DNA of 64,000 nt. Origin: Podaxis mareebaensis. Lineage: Eukaryota; Basidiomycota; Agaricomycetes; Agaricales; Agaricaceae. Made by a program: the position numbers and the translations under genes. The stretch covers positions 310,001 to 374,000 of the forward strand of contig JAEUWP010000139.1 of assembly GCA_018524725.1 (NCBI GenBank), in the 5' to 3' direction. Shown piece by piece: positions 46,705 to 64,000 of this stretch; the first letter of the stretch is position 1, and each line of letters starts with the position of its first letter. The notes under the pieces are model-generated. The model was not told the DNA's origin and ran no database searches. It worked only from the letters and a program-made list of their open reading frames with translations.

Positions 46705-49700
46705 ATGTCTGCCTCAGCGTTGCTGGGCAGCACTAGGACCAGCGGGGACGACGGAGTTGAAGGCCGGCGACATAAGGTACGTTCAGAAGTCGAGCCTATA
46801 CTTAGCAAACCGGGGCTGATCCCATCCCCATCGTCAAACTCTCAGCTGTTCACTCGTAACTCTCATCTTAACTTCCAGAATACCCGTCCAATGACTCCGA
46901 CCCTCCTCTCTTTCCGTTTCGGCTCCCATAACGATGCCCCTAGGTCGCGCTGGTCATCAGAATCGAATGGCACAAGAGGGGGACGGAGGGCATCGACGCA
47001 GTCCATACCCACGGACAAGGGAAAGGGACCTGCCAGGGTTGAGGGCGAAGATTATGCTCATCCAGTATGGTCAAGCCATGGTTACGGTGAGCATATCCAG
47101 CGTTGTCTACGTCCCATGTGACTGTGTACTCGCATGGGATATCCGTAAACCAACTGACTGACCAAGCCTCCAATATCTTTCCTTAGGGGTCATGGATCGG
47201 GACCCATTCGCATCTCCCGGCGCAGCTGCGCCCTCCAACTCTTCATACAACGCTCCTTCAACTTCTCGTCCTTCCGCCCCCTCCGCTTCGCCCAGCGCTT
47301 CAAGCAAGGGCTCCCGCGGAAGTATATTCATGGCCGCATCTGACGCTCTCGGCTTCAAGTTTGGTCGACGGAGACCTTCCATACGCCAGCCTCCCGGTCC
47401 CATCGTTCTTCCCGACGTGATTGAAATTACTGCGCGTAAGAGGGACGAAGAAGAAGAGGAGCGTAATCGCCTGCGGGCGGAGGCTGCCCAGGCCATTGGC
47501 CTGGACCCCCTGCTTGTCGATCCTGATGCTCAGTCGCGCCTGAATACCACAGACGAGGAAGACGAGGAAGATGAGGAACTGAGACAGAAAGAGTCGAACA
47601 ACGCTCAGAACCTCACAGATTCACAACACTACCCCGGTAACATGCGCAACTCGGCATATACGCCACACACATCCACCCCTTTACATGGTTCAAGCACGTC
47701 TATTCCGATGCCAGTTGGAAGGTATCGTTCTGGCTCACTGATGGGCCATAGTCGTACCAACTCTGTTAACTTGACACCAATACCCGCATACCCTTCCACC
47801 GTTTCTTCCTTGAGCCAATGGCAACAACATTCTGGAACGTTACCCAAATATTATCACCCCTCTTCGCTTCGCATATTCGCGCTGTCAAACTCAAAGAATT
47901 GGAAGGCACGGTACATTATGCTCACATCTCCGACTGCGATAATTACGCGGACCAAGATACCCGCTGTTTCCTATGTTCACCTATTCAAAAGCTCAGGACC
48001 GGATGAAAAAGAGTTGGAGAGGTTGGCGATCAATGAGGATAGCGTCGTGTTTGTTTCCGATGACGAAGTAGGCGGCCGTCGACACGTCGTTAAAATTGGC
48101 GGTGTTGAAGCTGGTGCATCTAAAAGGGAACTGAATTACGAGGAGTCTGGAAGGACAATGTGGCTCTTGCAGATTGAAGACCCTGCAGAATCCCAACAAT
48201 GGATTTCTATTATCAAGAATAGTATTCTCAACCAACGGTGATTTCAACCGTAACTTTCTTATGGCCGCTACTGACATCTTCTTACTCAGCGCTATTCGTG
48301 CTGGTCTGATGCCTGCCACGGCGACGAGTTTTGGCGTCAATGAACCTCGTGGAGATATTGATGTCATGCTATCCATGCGCGCCCAAGGCTTCATCGCCTC
48401 CTCCCCCAACCCCAATACTCGCCAATACCCAAACGCATCACCATCAACAGCTGCCCAGGCCGAAAACACCTATGCTCCATCTATATCTGAACGTTCGGTC
48501 CGTTCACAGGCTTCATCACCCAAGACTTCCATTGCCGTCTCCACTCTCAAAACCCTCTTCTCAGGATCACGCCCTCGTGCAGCCTCTCGGGCAACCTCTG
48601 TCGATACGACTAAACCACAGCAGCAACACGATTCAAACGAGGACAAGGACACCTTCAGTAGCATGGGTAATAATCTCATGAGCATGTTGCGTTCCACTAC
48701 TCCCGATGTCCAATCACAGTCGAGCGGAGCTACAGTCGTTCGCACCAATTCCCCGTTCCTGCCATCTGTCACTCCGGACATTGGCATTGATCGCAAGATT
48801 TTCCCTGATCAACAACCTTTGCAGCTTGTGGCAAATGATCGTCTAGCTTCTCCTTCAGGAGCAAGTAGAGGAACAAAGGCGCTTTCGCTCAGTTCTCTCC
48901 AACCCCCTCCGCGCAAACGCTGGACACCTTCCGCTGTGACACCGGCTGTTAACCAAATAAGCCATCAACCTGCGCCAAAAGTGTATCAGAACGTTCAATA
49001 TAACGGCACAACTGGTAGCCTTGGTGCCCTGACGTATTACAAAGACCATCAAGAACCTGGAAGTCCAACACGCACAACAGGTTCGATGACGGGTGTATCA
49101 GAAAACCAACCTCGCCCGCCATCACTGCAGTCTGTATCGACGTACGGTTCCAATGAGAACTCGTTGAGCTTTGATCGATCGAGCACAAGCACAAAACGCA
49201 CTAACTCCAGTAGGAAGCGTTGGTCACGACCAGGTTCTCTACCTCCCAGAATTTCGCCTTCATCTGGTTCTACAACAAACCCGCCTGCTTCGAGTTCACG
49301 TTTACTCTTGACAGGGGATGCTAACAGACCCGCGAGTCGGGCGTCATCCGCCATCTCGACACAGAGCCAACAAAGTGTCATTTCAAGTCTTCCATCTTTT
49401 TCCAAACGAGCTTCCGTCTCAAGTGTTGGTACGTCCAGCAGCCACCACTCACATTCGGCGAATGGGCATACGATTGGGAGACCTAGCCTTGGGCCGCATC
49501 GGGCCTCGATGCCTCCCCCTCCGCGGCCTGCACCGACATCTGCACTTCCTCCTGCACCTGGACAACGTGATCATGATCGTCCGCGATCAGTTGACTCCTT
49601 GCCGAATCCGGGTTCCAGTCCGTCCAAGACAAAACGGGCATCAATCGTAGGCAGGGGTTTCAGGTTGTCTATGATTGCACCCAGTAAACCTCCTCCGTCG

Positions 49701-50870
49701 AGTGATTTGCCACCTCGACCTGATGAAGTAGAGCATGGTCAGACTCTATCAGGAACGTCGAGTGCTGTTAATTCGCGGCTGTCGCGGTTGAATTCTATAC
49801 CTGCTTCGCCTGACCCGGGTGATGCACCTTTCCCGCCTCCTCGTGGACCTTTACCACCTACGCCCGCGGAGGGTAACGCAAACAACAATCGACCTTCAAC
49901 GGGCGTCTCGAGACATACATCATTCAAACAGCGACTACGCATCCTTAGTGCCCCTTCGCCTTCCCAATCATCTACCACGCCTTCCACGAACGAGCCCAAC
50001 AATGCTAACGCCAGCCATAACCCTACGTCTGCACTTTCGAACATTTCTAACAGGAATACAAACGGATACACGGATACCACAACAGACTCACATACCCACA
50101 CCCGATCCAATTCCTCCTCTTTTACACCTCGTCTCTCGGGTTCGGGGTTCCATCATACCCGAACGTCATCAGCGGGAAACGATACACCTCCCACAAATTC
50201 ATTCTTGTCCCTCACGAACAATACCCATAACGCTAAAAATCACGATATCAGGGCATCTGTCCCTCCACCGCTAACTTCCACACCTTCGTACGTCAGTATG
50301 ATCAATTCGTATTCACAACCCACAACACCTATCGGCGAGAAGATCATATCATTCCAGAACGAATCCAGCTTCTTGAACCTTACTACACCTGTTTCGCCTC
50401 TGGACCCACCTCCATCTTCGTCGCCGCCGCCGCCGCATATATCGGTGCCGATAAGACCGTTACCTGCCATACCTGTCGCCCAGGAGATGACATCCTTGTC
50501 ACCCCCTCCACGTAGAAATTCGAAACACCTGGTTGTGGTTGAGCGACCTCCTTCCCGTTCACTACCTCGGACGCCTACAACGCCATCTATCTTCGAGGAG
50601 AAGCTTGAGACCGAGTCTGAGCTTGACTCTAAACCAGAACCTCCATCTGAGCCTACCATTCCTACTGACGCATTTGGTCCGTCCACATCCCTTTCACCCC
50701 CAGACCCCCAGAAACAACTGCCGCTTTTATTGTCATTGCCTCCCTCACCGTCACTTCAGCCAACACTGGAGGAGAGGTCCGCCACATCACTCGACAGTCC
50801 TGCATATGAGACTCACAGGATGTCCCCTTCGCGTTCTGCTTCGGTTATCTCTCTTGGCATGGGCCTGTAG
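46705..50870 (+). CDS. Large Ser/Pro-rich protein with a PH domain
   Basis: This encodes about 1,340 residues. The first exon begins MSASALLGSTRTSGDDGVEG and is mostly disordered. A second exon from about 47189 carries a short acidic helix (RKRDEEEEERNRLRAEAAQA) and then a PH domain. That domain runs SSLRIFALSNSKNWKARYIM, then SYVHLFKSSGPDEKELERLA and RTMWLLQIEDPAESQQWISI (about 47850-48235), ending with the conserved Trp helix. A short intron (about 48239-48291) leads into AIRAGLMPATATSFGVNEPR. The final exon of about 860 codons is Ser, Pro and Thr-rich, with many SxSP and PPxP stretches, suitable for SH3 binding or phosphorylation. PH domains bind phosphoinositides or proteins, so a cortical or signalling role is possible. 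No family name is assignable by eye. Confidence 0.8.
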
Positions 50871-51073
50871 ATTCGTTTCACCACATCGTCTGCATGTTTG
50901 TATTTTTTTCTGTAACTTTTGGAGTTGGCTTAATGATCATTGCTTCAAGCTAATGAAGATGATCCAGTCAAGTGGTACGTTGCAATTGAATGAAAAGACG
51001 AATGAAAGATTATAGTACAAAGGTACTGCCTATAGATACAAAGCATGAAAAACCCATATTTCATATTCTACGA

Positions 51074-59418
<8,345 letters not shown>

Positions 59419-59752
59419 CCTTGTCGTTGCTGCTGGAGGTGTTGAGGAAAGAGTTTGTGGCTGATGTAAGCGAAGTCTGCACCTTTACCGCTTTGGTGCA
59501 CGGACCCTTAATAAGTATGGCAGTGTCGCATCTTCCCTCATCGAGTCAACGATCGATGGTGGTGTTGCGTCTGACTCGACTAGATTCAGTGCCTTATCAG
59601 TTACGGCGGGCCACTGTCGAGTCTACTACCTCCTCACTTACACGCTAATCAAGACAGCAAATTAGCTCAACAATGTTCGATTTCCACATGCGATCATATT
59701 CACTGTTGTACATTGATACCATTGCATCCAATCTAATAAACTGAACACTTTT
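59419..59752. other. Intergenic, 334 bp, Prp8 promoter side
   Basis: This lies between the Prp8 start and the capping protein stop, both minus strand. It should hold the Prp8 promoter. No strong TATA element or repeat was noticed. Confidence 0.5.
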
Positions 59753-61030
59753 TTACGACGTGGAATAGCTCTCCTTGCTCCCGGACAACTCCGCACCAAG
59801 CTTGTATCCTAAAATCTGGCAACCCAACTTCAGCTGAAAACACTGGTTGCAAATAAAGGACACGAACCTTGTCCCAATCCAATTTGGAGCGGGTCATAGG
59901 TAGAGCTCTCCTCAAGCTCTTGAACGTCTTCTCTGACATCTCTTGGTACGTTTCGTTGAGCGAGACCTGATACTTGCCCTCCTCGTCCTCGATGAGTGCA
60001 AGAATCTTCGATGCTGCCGAGTTATCAGCGGTAGAGATTCCAGGAGGCAAATTGAAAGAAATGCCGTGCGTCGTTGTTAACTGCACCTGTTATATCGTCA
60101 AAATAGGATCCTATAATCACTGGATAGACCCAGCATACGTTTCCCTGCTCATAATAATGCACATGGACTAGGATCCGGCCTGTCACTTTGCCCTCATCGA
60201 AATCGATTGTATATTCTGAGCGCCAGCGACCAGACCTATTAAGTGCTTTAGAGGCTGCCCGAGACGGAGTGAATACCTCAAAAGCCGACGACACACCAAA
60301 AGTTTGCAGGATTATACTTATTCGCGACGACTTGAATAGTATATTCTCGCACGCCGTTGCCCTTGGAAAACACAGACGCCACACCATCATAGAAATGAGC
60401 CTTGAGATATATTTGCGTCGCGGCTTCCAATGCTGATCTATGCTTCCATAAGAACTTATAAAGGATCTTGGGTATAATGGCATTTCGCTCACCGTAATGG
60501 CTCCGCCTCCGTGTCGAGTTCATAAGGCTGAGGATCTGATGCTTCCTAAATCACCAATCCCCATGGCTATTCAACCCTACCAATCCAAACCAAAAGAGAC
60601 GACATACCAAACTTAAGTGATCAAACATAAAACTCGTCTTCGATCTTGGATCCACAAACCTCTCCTCCTCTTCATCACTACCACCAATTCTCGCTGCCTC
60701 GCTGATGATACACTGACAGTGTGTTCGTCACTTTTCTTTACTCAAACCAGCGAGAGTGAACAACCAACGGTTTACCTGATGGCTTGTCCCAGGGACTTCC
60801 ACCGTGATAAATTGTTCCAGGTTATATTCCCGGAGCGCGGGTTTCACGCCTGCTTGTAGGGCATCATCGTCAGAAATAATGTTACGAACATCTTGTTGGC
60901 CATCATCAGTATTGTTAACAAGGACCTTGAAATTCAAATACACCAAACCGTTTAGAACATCATTGATCTCTCCAGGAGGTGCTTGAAGAAGGAAGCTCGA
61001 TGCTATTTGGATCCGTTCCAACGTGTCCAT
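59753..61030 (-). CDS. CAP1: F-actin-capping protein subunit alpha
   Basis: This is the alpha subunit of the CapZ heterodimer that caps barbed ends of actin filaments. The start at 61028-61030 gives MDTLERIQIASSFLLQAPPG. An intron then separates EINDVLN from DVRNIISDDD, the conserved APPGEFNEVFNDVR-type block. It continues ALREYNLEQFITVEVPGTSH, then ALEAATQIYLKAHFYDGVAS, EYTIQVVANKYNPANFWSGR and WRSEYTIDFDEGKVTGRILV, followed by HVHYYEQGNVQL. The conserved C-terminal helix reads YQEMSEKTFKSLRRALPMTR and SKLDWDKV. The last exon gives LGYKLGAELSGSKESYSTS, which includes the tentacle-like tail. About six introns are present and the length is about 290 residues. An upstream in-frame ATG (61123) exists, but family length favours the start given. 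Confidence 0.92.
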
Positions 61031-61329
61031 GGTTGAGGTCGAGATAGTCGATGTAGCAAATCCGTTAATAATGCCGCACTTACAAGCATCCTGTACCGCT
61101 CGGCGTCTGCCGGTCCTCGACATCAATTCATCACCCCATCAAACTTGGAAGTCGTTCTCAGAGAACTCTTTCGCTCAACCCCCACGCCCTACTCTCAAGG
61201 ACAATCGCGGCAGTCGAACGAAAAACCCCAAACATAAGGTATGTATAAATGCTTAACCAATGCGAATATCAGAATAAATATGTGTACAGGGTACTTTTAC
61301 ACTCAGAATTACAACTTATGTTCTAACAC

Positions 61330-63226
61330 TCAGAGCTTGGCAGCGAACTGGGTCTCGGTGACACCAGCGCCCATGGCCGCCGTCGAAGAAACGCCGCCGG
61401 TCACAGTCTTAATTAGACTGTCAGCATAATCAGCGCCAGACCACTGTTATCAAGTCAAGAACTCGTCAGAATGAACTGCGCAATTTTCAACAAGCAAACG
61501 TGCATACCTTCTGATGTGTAAGAACATCGCAGCCGATTTCACGCTCCCTACGTTGCACGATCTCGACGTAGGCTTTCATGCCAGTCTTGGCATAGTTCTT
61601 GGCGAAGAGGTCAGAGATATAGGCGTTGGAGTGGAGACCACCGAGCTAAGGATCAGGTGAGTAACCTATACTAGAAGGGACCAAACTGCGACGCTTACAG
61701 TGATGAATTGCCAGACAAAGCCAAGCTTGCCGAGTTCCCAAACATAAGCCTCCATATCCCTCTCTGTGAGACCAGCAGCCTCCCAGTTGAACGATGGCGA
61801 CAAGTTATAGGCCAACCACTTGCCCGGGAATGCCGCGTGCACACCCTCGGCGAACTCCCTAGCCTGGGCAAGGATAGGCTTCTTGGTCTCCATCCAGAGA
61901 AGGTCACAGTAAGGAGCGAAAGCAATGGCACGGCTAACGGCACACTGAGTACCACCCTGGTAGCGGTAGTAACCCTCGCGGGTTCGTGGGCTGTCCCAGT
62001 TCCAGTAGGGGACGTTTCTGAGACCGAACTCCTTCTGGGCGATGGTGACAGCCTGAGGATAGGAGACGTGGGCAACACGTGCAAGGAACTTGTCAACAGT
62101 GGCCTTGTTGGCACCCTGTTGAGACAAGGCGTTGGCGAGGGTGGTGGAGAAAAGTTGGAGGTTGGCAGAGGCGATCCACTTGTCCTCGATAACCTGGAGC
62201 TCGTCACCGAATTTGCCAGCAGCCTCAGCCTCAACCATGACGGTGTTCAAAGGAGGAAGAGAGGGGTTAGTAGAACCGAGGATGAAGGCATGGTCACGGT
62301 CATCGATGTTGGAGGTGATGAGGGTAGCAGCCTCGGAGTCGGTACGGGCAATGGCCAAGTTATCTACACCCATGATATCGAATTGAAGACGGATGGCAAC
62401 AAGGCGATTAATGTGCTCCTGGATGGGGACCAACACTTTTCCAGCCATATGACCGCATTTCTTGGTTCCTGGAGCTTGGTCCTCGACGTGAATACCAGCA
62501 GCTCCCTTCTCAACGAACATCTTGGCTAGCTTCATGACGGCAGTCAGACCACCGTGACCAGTATCGGCGTCAGCAATAATGGGACGGAGATAGTCGATGA
62601 CAGGGGTTTGCGCAAGCTCAGCATCAGACATACGGGAGCGGGCCTCACGTTGCTTGCGATCGTGGAAAAGTTGGGCCATGAACAAGTGCTCGACCTTGTT
62701 CGGCACGGTATTGGAGGGATAATCTGTATTCCACTTTAGGACCTCCTTCACATGGGAACGAAAATGTTCAACCCACCAGCAAGATCCGGACCAGGCTCGT
62801 TGGTTGAGGAGGCGGTACTCGACGATTGCCATCCAGAAACGTAAACGGTGTCCAGGTATTTTGCCATCTGCGTCACTTGGACGGGGTCAAGCCTATCCAG
62901 AGGTAAGCCTTCGTCCAAATGCGTTTCATTAGAATATGACTCACGCCCCGTAGGTATGAGAGGTGGTCCCCCTCTTCGCATGTTCACTGAGCAAGGCCCA
63001 CAGCTTCTTTGCCTGAACGTTGGAGGGATATTCAATCTTGATTGTACCGCGTTTGGAGACGACATCAGCAGCGGTGTAGGGACGCTTGGTCTGAGCAAAG
63101 CGAGGACTCTGAGGAAGGAGACGATGAGGAGGAACATCACCAGGATTACCGGAATGATGAGAATACCTTCCACCACTGTTCAACCTCGGCGACCTCCTGG
63201 GCGAAACGGGCTCTTTCAGCGGACAT
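61330..63226 (-). CDS. ICL1: Isocitrate lyase (glyoxylate cycle)
   Basis: This enzyme cleaves isocitrate to glyoxylate and succinate, allowing growth on acetate or fatty acids, in glyoxysomes or cytosol. The start at 63224-63226 gives [20 protein letters not shown]. An intron leads to [20 protein letters not shown] and [20 protein letters not shown]. The catalytic signature KKCGHMAGK lies at about 62437-62463. Also visible are [60 protein letters not shown] and [20 protein letters not shown]. The C-terminus reads [20 protein letters not shown], then [11 protein letters not shown]. The final AKL resembles a peroxisomal PTS1 tripeptide, so import into peroxisomes is plausible. Around five introns are needed and the length is about 550 residues. 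Methylisocitrate lyase is a close relative, but this overall length favours isocitrate lyase. Confidence 0.95.
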
Positions 63227-64000
63227 GTTGAGATGGGATATAGGAATGGGTCGTAGAGAGAAACCAGTGGTATATATGATAACTGAATCATACTTTCGCC
63301 TGCTTTCCGGGCCAGTTCCCCGCGGAACATGTGATTTCCCCGAACCAGTCCGGCGCCTGCCGTGCGGACGACTCCAAGTTAAACCCGTCGGCTCCCCTCA
63401 TAATCCCCCATTCGTTTATACTTAAGCCCGCTCTCCCGAGCCCATGCACTGTCAGCCTTGTGGTCGTGTCACAGCCCCTACTGGCGTGTAACCTCACCAT
63501 TCATCCTTTATATACGCATTATCTCCTCAATCCAGGCAACGATTTACCCTCCTAGCATGATCGGAGCGGGTTAATGCGGAATTTCTGCGGTACCGTTGTT
63601 GGACTAGCCAGGCGCTTTTATACGAGTCTGTCGAACGCCAAGCCGGCTTGACCGTACGTATGCCAATCGGAATATCATTAAGTAAACCCAGTCACCTACG
63701 GTGACGACGTCTCGCCTACTCGCCCCTCAAGAATGCGTACTTAGTCACAGGAATCTATTTTAATTGAGGGATCCTCATACCAATCACCGTCGATCACCGT
63801 CGTACACTAACCCAGCCAGACCATAACGAACAACGAATGCTACCATACTCCCTGCAACCTATTGCACGCCAAAGGTGATGTCAGCGACCCGAAAGCTGAC
63901 CAAGTATATCACGTTTTCACAAACCTGGGAACACATCAACACTTGAACCAGTCGTTTCTCGTTCATCGGACCAAAACGAACGAGGAAGAAATTCAGAATG
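63227..64000. other. Isocitrate lyase promoter side and right edge, 774 bp
   Basis: No gene is recognisable. The stretch starts at the ICL1 5' end and should contain its carbon-source-regulated promoter; several CGG/CCG triplets occur at about 63300-63370. The final bases include GAACGAG and an ATG at the very edge, which could be the beginning of a rightward gene, but that cannot be judged. Confidence 0.5.
63271..63277 (-). promoter_or_regulatory. TATA candidate for isocitrate lyase
   Basis: TATATAT on the minus strand lies about 45-50 bases before the ICL1 ATG at 63226. This is a normal place for a core promoter element with a short leader. Confidence 0.4.

Noticed and set aside
50240..50686. 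Antisense Gly/Asp-rich frame over the PH-protein tail
   Set aside because: It is the mirror of a Pro/Ser-rich low-complexity exon, not an independent gene.
61708..62529. 273-codon open frame opposite to isocitrate lyase
   Set aside because: It mirrors the conserved lyase exon, matches no family, and is explained by codon bias of the strongly expressed gene on the other strand.

Overview
This window is ordinary nuclear DNA from a filamentous fungus, most likely a mushroom-forming basidiomycete (Agaricomycetes). The genes are dense and intron-rich. The introns are short, mostly about 45-65 bases, with GT...AG ends that restore frame between conserved protein blocks. The gene content fits a fungus: Kre6/Skn1 glucan synthesis, Zn2Cys6 regulator, isocitrate lyase, MATH-BTB, PPR, STRIPAK SIKE-like, and a PL4 rhamnogalacturonan lyase. 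I saw no rRNA, tRNA, CRISPR array, prophage or intact transposon. All gene models below are hand-spliced by reading frames and family conservation, so start, stop and domain calls are firmer than individual splice sites.

Layout, left to right. 1-9.7 kb is a minus-strand block: a Ulp2-type SUMO protease cut by the left edge, a Kre6/Skn1 GH16 membrane protein, a short-chain dehydrogenase and an F-box protein. 10.3-16.9 kb is plus strand: a SART3/Prp24 U4/U6 recycling factor with HAT repeats and four RRMs, then a MATH-BTB protein. 17.0-21.5 kb is minus strand: a secreted rhamnogalacturonan lyase and a GRASP Golgi protein. 22.5-50.9 kb is plus strand: an intronless PPR protein, a Zn2Cys6 transcription factor, the SUMO E1 subunit Aos1, a gene-poor gap of about 2.9 kb, a TcuA/fumarate-reductase-like flavoprotein, phospholipase D1, a METTL25-like methyltransferase, a Rho_N-domain protein of unknown function, a SIKE/SCI1-like coiled-coil protein and a Ser/Pro-rich PH-domain protein. 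51.1-63.2 kb is minus strand: Prp8, F-actin capping protein alpha and isocitrate lyase. 63.2-64.0 kb is the isocitrate lyase promoter side.

The genes do not form a dedicated cluster; neighbours serve unrelated housekeeping roles. Two thematic pairs exist but are far apart: Ulp2 and Aos1 (SUMO removal and activation) and Prp24/SART3 and Prp8 (U4/U6 and U5 spliceosome). I did not find a convincing new biological system. The points best worth a second look are the MATH-BTB protein with an acidic insertion inside its BTB fold, the HAT plus four-RRM Prp24, the uncharacterised Rho_N protein, the intronless PPR gene, and the flavoprotein next to the gene-poor gap.
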